33,399 nucleotides of DNA from Hyphomicrobiaceae bacterium (GCA_025350265.1 JANXYD010000181.1:1-33399); one strand, 5' to 3'; counted from the stretch's first letter, positions 8,849 through 18,938 are shown. Notes: generated by a model from the sequence alone, not told the origin. Made by a program: numbers and translations.

Positions 8849-9289
8849 TCAGAGCGAGGTTATCGCCGACGTGAGTACCACCCGGCCTTTTGCGTTCAAC
8901 CAGGGTAGCAGCAAGCGCCTGTAACGGCGCTCGATGACGCCGGTTTCCGGCCAGAACATATGCGCCGAAATTTCGTCATAGGTGGGTTGCCCGGTCTGTG
9001 CCGCACGCATGAAATCCTGCAATACCCATCTTCCGTAGCCGGCATCGGGCAAAGCGGTAATGTCGGTGCCACGCAGTTGCGTGGTGTAGTTGGGGTCGGG
9101 AATGCGCAAGCTTGGTCCGGCTTCGGTGATTGCAAAACTTCTCCGATGCGGGATCTTTTCGTGGATCCAATAGCGGCCTGCGGTTTCCACGCGCAGGTCG
9201 CGTTGTGCCGCAGCGGTTGCGCGATGCGGCGGGACGTCCCACAGGCGACCCCCGTCGTCGATCAGACATGCCTTTGCGTTCGGCGTCAT
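8849..9289 (-). CDS. Hypothetical protein, possible PAS_5-like domain
   Basis: 146 aa; LRGTDITALPDAGYGRWVLQDFMRAAQTGQPTYDEISAHMFWPETGVIERRYRRLLLPWLNAKGRVV resembles alphaproteobacterial PAS-like small proteins; family assignment tentative. Confidence 0.6.
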   Translation of the reverse strand: MTPNAKACLIDDGGRLWDVPPHRATAAAQRDLRVETAGRYWIHEKIPHRRSFAITEAGPSLRIPDPNYTTQLRGTDITALPDAGYGRWVLQDFMRAAQTGQPTYDEISAHMFWPETGVIERRYRRLLLPWLNAKGRVVLTSAITSL

Positions 9290-9430
9290 CGCGTTACAAA
9301 TGTTTCTGCCAATTTAAATTTCGACGCGGGGCGCAAACGTCCGCGCCAAATTTGATTGTGAAATAAAAGATCTACGACTTGAACCTGCAACCGTCAACAT
9401 GCCGACAGCGACGATTGAGCACGCTTGCGA

Positions 9431-10132
9431 TCAGCGTTGACGCCTGAGTTCGATGTAGAATGCTCCCTCGCCACCGTGGCGCGGCGCGGCGGACGTGAAA
9501 CTCACCACCAATCCGCGCAATTCCGGCTCCGCCAGCCAGCGTGGCACGTTGCGGCGCAGAACGCCCCGCGCCGGCCGCTCGAGCGTATCGGCGTATGACG
9601 CCTGGGGATCGTCGACGTCGCGACCTTTGCCGGTAATGACGAGCACCAGTTTGAGGCCATTGGCGTATGCCTGCCGCAGAAATACCCGCAGCCGGACGTG
9701 TGCGTCGTCCTGGCGCAAGCCGTGCAGATCAAGCCGGGCCTCGATCCCGGCGCGACCCTTGGCGATCTTTTTCACTTTGCGTGCGTCGAAGTCGGCAAGC
9801 GCCGGCACGACCGCCGATTTGCGCTGCATCAGAGGTGGAAACGCCGCAGCGCTCGTCTCGCTGTGGCTGGCAGTGTCGTGATGCGGGCCGGGACGGCGGG
9901 GCGGTATACGGGCGTCATCCGCGTCGCCGTCGGCGCTCGCCGGCCGCCGCGTGATGCGCGCTTTGACCTTGATGGGGCTGATACTGACGGCCACGTGCCG
10001 CCACAACGCGTGCTCGTCGGGCGACAGATGCGGGGCCGATACCTGCCGGCCGGCAGCCTTCGGTGCCGGCTTTGCGATCGCCTTTATCCCCGCCGCCGGT
10101 GGCACCAGCAGTTTACCACGCAAGCGTTTCAT
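9431..10132 (-). CDS. Smr/MutS-C domain protein
   Basis: ARLDLHGLRQDDAHVRLRVFLRQAYANGLKLVLVITGKGRD...VPRWLAEPELRGLVVSFTSAAPRHGGEGAFYIELRR; Smr LDLHG motif. Confidence 0.92.
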   Translation of the reverse strand: MKRLRGKLLVPPAAGIKAIAKPAPKAAGRQVSAPHLSPDEHALWRHVAVSISPIKVKARITRRPASADGDADDARIPPRRPGPHHDTASHSETSAAAFPPLMQRKSAVVPALADFDARKVKKIAKGRAGIEARLDLHGLRQDDAHVRLRVFLRQAYANGLKLVLVITGKGRDVDDPQASYADTLERPARGVLRRNVPRWLAEPELRGLVVSFTSAAPRHGGEGAFYIELRRQR

Positions 10133-11319
10133 GAGCGCGGTTTCGGCAGCAGCACGAAGAAGCGTCCGGCCTGCTTGGTAATGCCGGCGATCGCGCCCGC
10201 CTTGTCGCCGCTGCCGGCAAAGATATCGCCGCGCTGGCGGCCTTTGATCGCCGAGCCGACGTCCTGCCCGATCATCAGTTGCCGGAACGGCTTACCCGTG
10301 ATGTGAGTGATGGCGGGGGCATCGACGAAGATCGGCAGGCCCAGCGTGTGGAATTCCGGATCGACGGCGAGGCTGCGCCGGGGCGTCAACGCTACGCCCA
10401 TGACGCCGATGGGGCCGGTGGCACCCGGCATCTCCCGGAAGAAGACATAGCTTTTGTTCTGCCAGATGGCGTGACGCCCGCGATTTGCGTCGGCGCGTAA
10501 CCATTGGCCGAGGGCCTGCAGCGACATCTGGTCGGCACCCATGATGCCTTGATCGATCAGGTAGCGGCCGACCGACGTGTAGGGGTGCCCGTTCTTGCCG
10601 TCGTAGGTGACGCGCACGCGGCTGCCGTCGCCGAAGTCGACGATCCCGGAACCCTGGATCTGCAGGAAGAAGCGCTCCACATCGTCGGCGACGTAGAAAA
10701 GTTCCAGGCGCTGGCCCGCCAGCGCGCCCTCGTCGATCGCCTGCCGGGTCGGAAACGGTTGCAGGCCATCAGCCGTCTTGCGGGCATGGGTGAGGGAGGT
10801 GGGTTTGGAGGCGCGGTCGGCTTCGTCGACTAGATTGACCAGATCGGCCGGTCGGCGATGCAATGGCACCTGAAAGCCAGGCTGCGGTGATCGCCGGCCC
10901 TGCAGCACAGGTTCGTAATACGCCGTCAGCAGGCCCGGCGTATCACCCTTCTCAGCCGGGTATACCGCGAAATGGGTTTCGAAAAATGCCCGCGCTTGCG
11001 CCGAGGAGGGTTTGGGCGGAAGCGCAAGTGCGGCGGCACAAACCGCACGTATATCGGGGTCGGTCGATTTTGCTATCATCGCGTGGCAGGACGCGGTGAA
11101 CGCCGAAAATGCGGCGGCGTGATCATCGGCCGCCCAGCCCGGCACATCGGAGAAGGCAATGGGTGCAGACGGCGGCACTAACTTCGGCACAGGAGCTTTG
11201 GCGGCGTCGGTCATGGCGGGCGCAATTGTCGATGACGGCTGGCGTGCCCAGGCAGGCACCAAATTCGCTCCTGCGATGAGCACCAACAGCAAAGTCGCCC
11301 TGGCGACCGCGCAGCCCAT
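10129..11319 (-). CDS. mltA: Membrane-bound lytic murein transglycosylase A
   Basis: GLLTAYYEPVLQGRRSPQPGFQVPLHRRP, RLELFYVADDVERFFLQIQGSGIVDFGDGSRVRVTYDGKNGHPYTSVGRYLIDQG; 4-bp overlap with the Smr gene. Confidence 0.93.
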   Translation of the reverse strand: MGCAVARATLLLVLIAGANLVPAWARQPSSTIAPAMTDAAKAPVPKLVPPSAPIAFSDVPGWAADDHAAAFSAFTASCHAMIAKSTDPDIRAVCAAALALPPKPSSAQARAFFETHFAVYPAEKGDTPGLLTAYYEPVLQGRRSPQPGFQVPLHRRPADLVNLVDEADRASKPTSLTHARKTADGLQPFPTRQAIDEGALAGQRLELFYVADDVERFFLQIQGSGIVDFGDGSRVRVTYDGKNGHPYTSVGRYLIDQGIMGADQMSLQALGQWLRADANRGRHAIWQNKSYVFFREMPGATGPIGVMGVALTPRRSLAVDPEFHTLGLPIFVDAPAITHITGKPFRQLMIGQDVGSAIKGRQRGDIFAGSGDKAGAIAGITKQAGRFFVLLPKPRS

Positions 11320-11321
11320 GG

Positions 11322-12065
11322 TCAGGTCGCAGCGCGGGTGGCGACGAGGTGCCAGTTAGGGCCGGCCGCGTCCGAGTCGCGCGCGAAGGTCCAGATATCC
11401 GTCACCTCCTTGATCCGCTTGGGATCACCCGACACCACCTCTTGCGCCATGTTGCGGGTCGCCGAAATCAACTCGCTGACAAACGAAACCGTGACGTGTG
11501 CCGAGCGGCCACGCATCTCGGCTTCCGATATTTCGGCGGTTTTGATGCCGACGAAACTTTGCTCCAACGTCTCCTTGCGCGCCGCGCGCTGCTCGATCGC
11601 CTCGCTGAAGCCCTGGTAGACGTCGGTCGCCAGCAGGTCCTTGAGCAGACCCCGGTTGCCTTCGGCAAAGCCCGTGACGATGGTTTCGTAGGCAGCCTTC
11701 GCGCCACGCAGAAATTCCGCCGGTTCGAATTTCCGGTCCGCCGAGGCGATGTCGATGAGGCCGCGCGCCAGCAGTGAATTTCCGCCCGCGAACTGGGTCA
11801 TGCGCTGGGCACGGGCATCATCGGTTTCAACGGCCACAGCCGGGCTGGCCGCAAGATCACGATCGCGGCGCGGCAAGTTGACGACCTTGTCGTCGGCTTT
11901 CGCGGCAGCCTGCGCCTCGGCGGCGGCGCGTTCCGACCGAAAGCGCTCAAAGCGGGCAGGTTCGTCGCCGGTGCGGCGGCCCAAGACGCTGCGCAATTTC
12001 AGAAACACAAGCACGGCCGCGACCAAGAAAATCAAGGTCATCAGGTTGTTCTGTCCGCCATCCAT
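11322..12065 (-). CDS. Tim44/TimA-like domain protein
   Basis: From the internal ATG at 12065: MDGGQNNLMTLIFLVAAVLVFLKLRSVLGRRTGDEPARFERF ... AEFLRGAKAAYETIVTGFAEGNRGLLKDLLATDVYQGFSEAIEQR ... VTDIWTFARDSDAAGPNWHLVATRAA; lies next to mltA-smr as in many Rhizobiales. Confidence 0.92.
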   Translation of the reverse strand: MDGGQNNLMTLIFLVAAVLVFLKLRSVLGRRTGDEPARFERFRSERAAAEAQAAAKADDKVVNLPRRDRDLAASPAVAVETDDARAQRMTQFAGGNSLLARGLIDIASADRKFEPAEFLRGAKAAYETIVTGFAEGNRGLLKDLLATDVYQGFSEAIEQRAARKETLEQSFVGIKTAEISEAEMRGRSAHVTVSFVSELISATRNMAQEVVSGDPKRIKEVTDIWTFARDSDAAGPNWHLVATRAAT

Positions 12066-12519
12066 GAGTTTTGCTTTCCTGGTCGCCGCATTCTCTGAAC
12101 GCAACAGGGTGCGCCGCGTTCGATTTTTAACGAGCCTCAGACTACCGTCAGTTGCGGCAGGTTTCGTTAGACACCGCTGTATAAAACCAAAGCTTATATA
12201 ATCCTGCCTCACTCAAACTTCCAGGCAGACTGTGCAGAAAACGACCGCGCCGCGCCAGCGCGCCGTTAACTTTATGAAGATGGTGACCATAACATGGCAT
12301 CCGGCACGATCAAGGCGGTGTGGCGACAATCGCGCGCGGCGCGCGCGCAATTTTTCGCGACTTCTGCTAGGTGATGCAACCTCGTCGGCCGTCGCATGGA
12401 AAATACGGGCAGCCAAAGTTGTCGAATGGGTCTATCATCGTGTTCCGACCGATCGATTGCAGCCGCCAGCGTCGAACGGCTGTGGATGGCGGAAACTCGG
12501 ACGGGGTGATGGATAGGCC

Positions 12520-13137
12520 ATGCGGTTGGGACTGCTCCTCGTGTTCGCGGCGGTTCCGTTTCTGGAAATCGCTGTTCTGATCAAGGTCGGGCAGGCCATC
12601 GGTTTCTGGCCGACGCTGATGCTCGTAGTGTTATCGGCGGCGCTCGGCCTTTATGTGATCTACGAGCAGGGTTTTCAGGTGATGGGCCGGGCGATGGACG
12701 CCATGCAGCGCGGCAAGGCCCCGTTGGCCCCCGTGATCGACGGCATGTTCATTCTGCTCGGTGGCATTCTGCTGATCGTGCCGGGTCTCATCTCGGATGC
12801 GTTTGGCCTTGCCTTGCTGATCCCAAGGCTTCGGCATCGGATCGCGGTTTTCTGCCTGCGGCGGCTCCTCCATTCAACCGAACTCCGCAGCTTCTTTTTC
12901 CGTGGCGGCGCACCGGGTTCGAACGGCCGGCCGCCGGGTGGCAATGGCGGCGAGGCCGGGCAAGACTACAGATCGGAGCGAACCAAGCCGAAAGCGCCCG
13001 ATGGTGATGGGCCGATCATCGAGGGCGAGTTCGAGCGTCTCGACGAACGGACCATCGATCGCGGCAAAGGCCGCGATGGCGATCGCGGTAATGGCCGCGA
13101 TGATCGAGGCCACGATACGCGTCGCGGCGGCGTCTGA
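12520..13137 (+). CDS. fxsA: FxsA family membrane protein
   Basis: VPFLEIAVLIKVGQAIGFWPTLMLVVLSAALGLYVIYEQGFQVMGRAMDAMQRGKAPLAPVIDGMFILLGGILLIVPGLISDAFGLALLIP. Confidence 0.92.
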   Translation: MRLGLLLVFAAVPFLEIAVLIKVGQAIGFWPTLMLVVLSAALGLYVIYEQGFQVMGRAMDAMQRGKAPLAPVIDGMFILLGGILLIVPGLISDAFGLALLIPRLRHRIAVFCLRRLLHSTELRSFFFRGGAPGSNGRPPGGNGGEAGQDYRSERTKPKAPDGDGPIIEGEFERLDERTIDRGKGRDGDRGNGRDDRGHDTRRGGV

Positions 13138-13197
13138 CAGCGTCAAGGCGTCTCCACGGCACAAGCGTCTCAGGCGCGTTTGGAATTTTCGCGACCC

Positions 13198-14691
13198 ATG
13201 GCCAGTTCTCGCAAACATCAGCGCCGACGAAACAAGCAGCGAACGAAGCGCCTTTCTGCGGCGAGCCCGCCACAAGCGCTGATGGCCAAGCTGGCAGTGC
13301 CTCATGTTGCCTTCGCACCCCGCGCCCGGACGTTAGCCGGTGAGCAGCCCCGCTTCGTCAGCGGATCGATCCTGAGGCATATTCTCGTCATGACCGCGAC
13401 GGGCGCGCTGGGGTTGATGGCGCTGTTCATCGGCGATCTCGCAAACCTGTTGTTCCTTGGCCGCCTCGAGGACACCGAAGTGCTCGCCGCCGTGGGCTTT
13501 GCCAGCAGCCTGCTGTTCTTCTCCATATCGATCGGCATCGGCATGTCGATCGCGGCGACGGCGGTGGTTTCGCCGGCGATCGGCGCGGGCCAGCGTGAAG
13601 AAGCGCGGCGGCTGGCGACCAGTGCCCTGGTGATGTCGGCGGTCGTGGCGTCGGCGATGGCGCTACTGTTGTGGCCAATCCTTGGCGACGTGCTCGGGTG
13701 GCTCGGCGCGAGCGGCCGCACGCGCGCGCTGGGAACCGAGTATTTGCGCATCATCTATCCGGCGTTTCCGCTGATGGCGCTCGGCATGACGGCGAGTTCC
13801 ATCCTGCGCTCCGTCGGCGATGCCCGGCGCGCCATGTTCGTCACGTTGTCGGGTGCCATCCTCAACGTCGCGCTCGATCCCATTTTCATTTTCGTATTAA
13901 AGCTGGGCCTTCAGGGTGCGGCCTGGGCCTCAGTGTTGTCGCGCGTGCTGACGGCGGCCGTCGGGCTCTATGGCGTGGCGGTCGTGCATCGGCTTTTGCA
14001 GCGGCCGACATTTGCCGATTTGCGCAATGACGCCGGCCGCATTCTGGCCGTCGGCATTCCCGTGGTTGCGACCAATCTTGCGACACCGACGGCCAATGCA
14101 TTCGTGACCAAGGCGCTGGCGAGCTACGGCGACGCGGCGATGGCTGCGTGGAGCGTCGGCGGGCGCGTCAACCCGGTGGCCTTTGGTGCGGTTTTCGCGC
14201 TGACCAGTTCGATCGGGCCGATCATCGGGCAGAACTACGGCGCGCAGAACTTTGCCCGCGTGCGTGAAACGGTCACCGAGGCGGCCAAAGTCAACATCGC
14301 GTTCACGGCAGTTGCCTGGGCAGCACTGGCGCTGTCGCCGCAACTGATCATCCGCTGGTTCGGGTTGAGTGGCGATAGCAACGAGTTGATCTATCTGTTC
14401 TGCTGGTGGCTGGCACCGATGTTCGCGTTTCTGGGCTTTCTGTTCATCGCCAACGCGGTGTTCAACACTTTGCGTCATCCGCAATACGCGACGCTGCTCA
14501 ATTGGGGACGTGCCACGCTCGGCACCATCCCGTTCGTAATGCTGATGGGGCATTGGTTCGGTGCGCCGGGGATCTTCACCGCCAGCATGGCTGGAGGCGT
14601 CGTGTTCGGTGCCGGCGCACTCTGGCTGAGCTACCGGCTGATTGACCGCCTGGCACGGAACGACAGGCCGCAAGCGCCACCGGGTATTTGA
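13198..14691 (+). CDS. MATE family efflux transporter
   Basis: 497 aa, about 12 TM; LANLLFLGRLEDTEVLAAVGFASSLLFF, SIGPIIGQNYGAQNFARVRET, NAVFNTLRHPQYATLLNWGR. Confidence 0.93.
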   Translation: MASSRKHQRRRNKQRTKRLSAASPPQALMAKLAVPHVAFAPRARTLAGEQPRFVSGSILRHILVMTATGALGLMALFIGDLANLLFLGRLEDTEVLAAVGFASSLLFFSISIGIGMSIAATAVVSPAIGAGQREEARRLATSALVMSAVVASAMALLLWPILGDVLGWLGASGRTRALGTEYLRIIYPAFPLMALGMTASSILRSVGDARRAMFVTLSGAILNVALDPIFIFVLKLGLQGAAWASVLSRVLTAAVGLYGVAVVHRLLQRPTFADLRNDAGRILAVGIPVVATNLATPTANAFVTKALASYGDAAMAAWSVGGRVNPVAFGAVFALTSSIGPIIGQNYGAQNFARVRETVTEAAKVNIAFTAVAWAALALSPQLIIRWFGLSGDSNELIYLFCWWLAPMFAFLGFLFIANAVFNTLRHPQYATLLNWGRATLGTIPFVMLMGHWFGAPGIFTASMAGGVVFGAGALWLSYRLIDRLARNDRPQAPPGI

Positions 14692-14761
14692 CAGTCGCCC
14701 TCAGTCCGGCGCAAATCACCGCAATAACAAACCATCATAAAGATGTCTGGGAGGACAACGC

Positions 14762-15940
14762 ATGCAACGACGCAATTTGCTCAAGGCCATGTTGACCGCT
14801 GGCGTGCTGGCTGCCGGGACAGCCGGCGGTTACGCTGAAGAAACAGTCAAAATCGGACTGATCCTGCCGATGACGGGGCCGTTCGCCTCCACCGGAAAAC
14901 AGATCGAGGCGGCGGTCAAGCTGTACATCGCCGAACACGGCGATACCGTCGCCGGCAAGAAGATCGAAATTGTCCTGAAGGACGATACCAACGTCGCCGA
15001 CATCACCAAGCGGCTGGCGCAAGAAATGGTCGTCAACGACGGCGTCAAGGTGCTGGCGGGTTTCGGCTTGACGCCGTTGGCGCTGGCGGCCGCGCCCGTT
15101 TCCGCGCAAGCCAAGGTACCGCAGATCGTGATGGCGGCCGGCACGGCTATTATCACCGAACGCTCGCCATTCATCGTCCGCACCAGTTTTACCTTGCCGC
15201 AGAAGGCAACGGTGATGGGCTCGTGGGCGGCCAGGAACGGCATCGGCAAGGCGTTCTCGATCGTCGCCGATTTCGCGCCGGGACATGATTCCGAGAAATG
15301 GTTCAAGGACAGCTTTACCAAGGCCGGCGGACAAATGGTCGGCGAGGCGCGGGTGCCGATGGCCAACCCGGACTTCGCCCCCTTCCTGCAGCGCGCGGCC
15401 GATGCCAAACCCGACGCGATCTTCGTATTCGTGCCGTCCGGCCAGGGCGCGCTGTTCGCCAAGCAGTATGTCGAGCGCGGCCTCGACAAGAGCGGCATGA
15501 AACTTATCGCCACGGGCGATCTGCCCGATGACGACATTCTCAACGGCTTTGGCGACGCGGCCCTCGGCATGATTACCGCCGATCCCTACTCCGCAGCCCA
15601 TCCGAGTGCCAAGAACGTTGCCTACGTTGCAGCTTTCAAGAAGGCCAATCCGGCGATGCGGCCAAACTTCATGTCCGTCGGCGGTTATGACGGCATGCAC
15701 GTGATCTACGAAGCGCTGAAGAAGACCAACGGCGGGACGGATGGCGAGGCGCTGTTGGCTGCGATGAAAGGGCTGGCGTTCGAGAGCCCGCGCGGCCCGA
15801 TCTCGATCGACCCGGCGACGCGCGATATCGTGCAGAACATCTACCTGCGCAAGGTCGAGAAGAAGGACGGCGAACTCTACAACATCGAATTCGCTACGGT
15901 CGAAGCCGTCAAGGATCCCGACAAAGCCTCGCGGCCGTGA
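14762..15940 (+). CDS. ABC transporter substrate-binding protein (branched-chain amino acid/LivK-type)
   Basis: Signal peptide; VKIGLILPMTGPFASTGKQIEAAVKLYIAEHGDTVAGKKIEIVLKDDTNVADITKRLAQEMVVNDGVKVLAGFG. Confidence 0.92.
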   Translation: MQRRNLLKAMLTAGVLAAGTAGGYAEETVKIGLILPMTGPFASTGKQIEAAVKLYIAEHGDTVAGKKIEIVLKDDTNVADITKRLAQEMVVNDGVKVLAGFGLTPLALAAAPVSAQAKVPQIVMAAGTAIITERSPFIVRTSFTLPQKATVMGSWAARNGIGKAFSIVADFAPGHDSEKWFKDSFTKAGGQMVGEARVPMANPDFAPFLQRAADAKPDAIFVFVPSGQGALFAKQYVERGLDKSGMKLIATGDLPDDDILNGFGDAALGMITADPYSAAHPSAKNVAYVAAFKKANPAMRPNFMSVGGYDGMHVIYEALKKTNGGTDGEALLAAMKGLAFESPRGPISIDPATRDIVQNIYLRKVEKKDGELYNIEFATVEAVKDPDKASRP

Positions 15941-15973
15941 TGACGGCCTGACAGACCGGCACTGATAACCAAA

Positions 15974-15999
15974 GGGGAGACCGCCGGTCTCCCCTTTTT
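15974..15999 (+). terminator. Rho-independent terminator downstream of the substrate-binding protein
   Basis: GGGGAGACC-GCC-GGTCTCCCC-TTTTT, 9-bp perfect stem. Confidence 0.9.
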
Positions 16000-16282
16000 G
16001 CGACATTCGTACCCGGTCTCATAGGTCTCAACCACCCATGACGAGGGATGCGGCGCGAAAGTCGGGCGGCCGAAAGCTTATGAATCTGTGCCCGTGCGCC
16101 GGCAAAATCCTGCACGGATCCGACACCGATGGTTAACCCGACCCATGCGCAATTTGCGGCCATGGAATCGAGCGCCGGCGGGCAAATTGGTTTTGGCGGG
16201 GATGGCCGCAACAATCCAGGCGGCCAGGCTCGCAGGCCAAATTCACGGCGGGAAACAGCGGGTGGGGAAACTGGTCCAGCGC

Positions 16283-17158
16283 TCAGCTCGAAAGCTTCTT
16301 GAGCGCGTCGTTGACTGCGTCCAGCTTGGGGTCGATTTCGAGCGCCTTCTTGAGATCGCTCAGCGCCCCTTGTTTGTCGGTTTTGAGCTTGGCGAAACCG
16401 CGCGCGGCATAGGCGAGCGCCGCCTTCGGGTCGAGCTTGATCGCCTCCTCGGCATCCTTGAGGGCCGGCTCGTCGCGGCCGTAACGTTGCTCGGCATAGG
16501 CGCGGTTCGCATAGGCGGCGGCCGATTTTGGATCCAGCTTGATGACCGCGTCGGCATCCTCGATGGCCTTCGGTAATGCACCGAGCCGCCGGTATTGATC
16601 GCCGCGACCGAGGAGGGCGGCGATTGTGTTGGGCGCATATTTAAGCGCTACGGAATAATCGACGGCAGAGCGGAAATGCTGGCCAAGGCCGGCGCGGACG
16701 TCGGCCCGCTTGGTCCACAATGCGGCGTTGGTCGGTTCGGCATAAAGCGCCTGCGATAGATCGGCCAGCGCCTCCCGCGCCTTGCCGTCGGCGGCTTGGG
16801 CAGCAGCGCGCGCCTGATACGCGGCGGCCAGCCCGCCCTTGTCCTTGCCGGCGTCCTTGATGGCGGCGGTGCAGGCCGTGATCGCCTTGGCACGATCGGC
16901 GGTTTGCGTGCAGTCCGGCGAAAGGGTGGCTGTTGTTGCGGCGGGTGGGCTGGTCGCTGGTGCCGTGGCGCTGGGTGCGACCGCCGTCGTGGGTTTGGTG
17001 GCTGGCGCGGCAACTGACGGCTGCGACGCCTTCGGTGCCGGCGGCGTCTGAGGTGCCGTCGTCTGCGGTGCCGTCGTCTGCGCGGTGGCGGCGGTGAACA
17101 GGACTGCTGCGAAGATGGCAGCGAGCGAAGGTATCCGGGTCATGGGGTCCTCGGCCAT
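16283..17158 (-). CDS. Secreted tetratricopeptide-repeat protein with Pro/Thr/Ala-rich linker
   Basis: Signal peptide MTRIPSLAAIFAAVLFTAATA, TTAPQTTAPQTPPAP linker, repeated TPR units (AYANRAYAEQRYGRDEPALKDAEEAIKLDPKAALAYAARGFAKLKTDKQGALSDLKKALEIDP). Start may be 17143. Confidence 0.88.
   Translation of the reverse strand: MAEDPMTRIPSLAAIFAAVLFTAATAQTTAPQTTAPQTPPAPKASQPSVAAPATKPTTAVAPSATAPATSPPAATTATLSPDCTQTADRAKAITACTAAIKDAGKDKGGLAAAYQARAAAQAADGKAREALADLSQALYAEPTNAALWTKRADVRAGLGQHFRSAVDYSVALKYAPNTIAALLGRGDQYRRLGALPKAIEDADAVIKLDPKSAAAYANRAYAEQRYGRDEPALKDAEEAIKLDPKAALAYAARGFAKLKTDKQGALSDLKKALEIDPKLDAVNDALKKLSS
17052..17081. repeat. 15-bp tandem repeat (2 copies) inside the TPR gene
   Basis: GGTGCCGTCGTCTGC x2, encoding part of TTAPQTTAPQT on the minus strand. 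Confidence 0.9.
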
Positions 17159-17247
17159 TCGGTGGCAAATCAGTTAACGCAATCGTTTTGTCGAGTTTCC
17201 TTAGTAAATCTTTCATCAATTGGCAATTCACTATGCGGCGGCGTTGG

Positions 17248-18159
17248 TTAACGGCGCGGGCTCGGCCTGAGCTGATCCAGGAACACGGCGCCGATGATAA
17301 GCCCGAGCCCGATCACGTCCAGCTGCGTCGGCCAGTCGCCGAGCAACAGAATGGTGCCGACAACGCCGAACACCGGCACCAGCAAGGTGCCGAGGGCTGC
17401 GGACGATGCCGGAATGCGCCGCACAAGGTCGAACCACAGGATGTAGGCCAAGCCCTGCGGCAGCGCGATGTGGTAGAGGAAGGCGAGCAGCTGCGGCGTG
17501 TGCGAAAGGTCGAGGCGCGGTGTCTCCAACAGCAGCATCAGGCCGCAGCAGATCACTGCCGAGATGATCACCTGCCATGCCGTCACCGCCAGCGGAGCCG
17601 CCGCTATGGGATGGCCTTTCAGGTAGACGGTGCCGAGTGCCCACGACACCGCAGCGCCCAAGACGTAGACGAGCCCGAAGGGTACGCCACCCGCCTCAAT
17701 TACCGGCCAGAACGGCGACGCCAGCACGCCAAGCCCAAGCGCACCGATGAGCAGCGCCGCGCGTCGCCTGATGTCGATAACCTCGCCGAGGAATTGCCAC
17801 GCAAACAGCGTCGTCCACAGCGGCATGGTAAAGGTGAGGATGGCGGCGCGCGACGTCGGCATGGAAAGCTGCGCAAAAACCGTGCAGATGTTGAACAGCG
17901 TCACGTTCAAGACCGCAGCGATCAGCACGTGGCCCCAGTTCGTGCGCGGCACCGCCAGCGACACACCGCGCACTCGTGTTGCCGCTATCAGCACCAGCGC
18001 GCCGCCCGTCAGTCCCGCCGCCCGCAACGACCACGGCGTATTGGTGGCCAGCATGATCTTCACGACTGGCCAGTTGAAGCCCCAGATCAGTACCGTGGCC
18101 ACCAACGCAGCCAAATTGATCAGCGCGGGCGACGTTTGCACGACCGGCGTATCGCTCAC
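17248..18159 (-). CDS. DMT superfamily transporter (EamA domain)
   Basis: 303 aa, about 10 [21 protein letters not shown]...[29 protein letters not shown]...[40 protein letters not shown]. Confidence 0.92.
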   Translation of the reverse strand: MSDTPVVQTSPALINLAALVATVLIWGFNWPVVKIMLATNTPWSLRAAGLTGGALVLIAATRVRGVSLAVPRTNWGHVLIAAVLNVTLFNICTVFAQLSMPTSRAAILTFTMPLWTTLFAWQFLGEVIDIRRRAALLIGALGLGVLASPFWPVIEAGGVPFGLVYVLGAAVSWALGTVYLKGHPIAAAPLAVTAWQVIISAVICCGLMLLLETPRLDLSHTPQLLAFLYHIALPQGLAYILWFDLVRRIPASSAALGTLLVPVFGVVGTILLLGDWPTQLDVIGLGLIIGAVFLDQLRPSPRR

Positions 18160-18938
18160 GCGGATGTTTCCTGATCGCTCCCGCCCTTGGCTCCCTTGAA
18201 GCCGGTGGCCAGAACATACAACTCGGCACTCTCGGCGCGGCTGGATGGTGGCTTGATGTGGCGGACCACCGCGAAGTGCTGCTTGAGCGCACGCAGCAGG
18301 TCGTTTTCGGTGCCGCCCTGGAACACCTTGCTGAGAAACGCGCCGCCGGGTTTGAGCACCTCGCAGGCGAACGCAATGGCGGCTTCGGCCAGGCCCATGA
18401 TGCGCAAATGATCGGTGCGCGTATGGCCGGTCGTGGGGGCCGCCATGTCCGACAACACCACATCGGCCAAGGGCGCGCGCAGCATCGATTTCAGTTTCCC
18501 AGGCGCTGTTTCATCCATGAAGTCGAGTTGCAGGATTTCGACGCCGGCAATCGGATCGAACGCCAGATAGTCGATGGCCACCACCTGCCCCGGTTTTGAC
18601 GACGCCGGATTGTCGGCTTTGGTGCGCTGGGCCGCGATCTGGCTCCAACCGCCGGGAGCGGCCCCCAGATCGAGCACGATCTGACCAGGTTTCAGCAGGC
18701 GATATTTGTCGTCGATTTCGATCAGCTTGAAGGCCGAGCGGCTGCGATAGCCGGCCACCCGGGCCGCCGCCACATACGGGTCGTTGAGATGCCGCTCAAG
18801 CCACTGGTTCGAGCGTGTGGGCCGCTTGTGCGTGGTCTTGACCTTGACCTTCAGTTGCCGCTGCGTGCTGCCGACGCTGCCGGATTTTCCCGATTTGACG
18901 GGCTTCGCAGACTTGTTCGGCGTGATTTTTTTCATCAT
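18156..18938 (-). CDS. rlmE: 23S rRNA (uridine(2552)-2'-O)-methyltransferase, RlmE/FtsJ
   Basis: [64 protein letters not shown] ... [29 protein letters not shown]; 4-bp overlap with the EamA gene. Confidence 0.95.
   Translation of the reverse strand: MMKKITPNKSAKPVKSGKSGSVGSTQRQLKVKVKTTHKRPTRSNQWLERHLNDPYVAAARVAGYRSRSAFKLIEIDDKYRLLKPGQIVLDLGAAPGGWSQIAAQRTKADNPASSKPGQVVAIDYLAFDPIAGVEILQLDFMDETAPGKLKSMLRAPLADVVLSDMAAPTTGHTRTDHLRIMGLAEAAIAFACEVLKPGGAFLSKVFQGGTENDLLRALKQHFAVVRHIKPPSSRAESAELYVLATGFKGAKGGSDQETSA

Noticed and set aside
17188-18174. 328-aa plus-strand ORF opposite the EamA transporter
   Set aside because: Extremely charged and low-complexity ([20 protein letters not shown]), an antisense shadow of a TM-rich gene.
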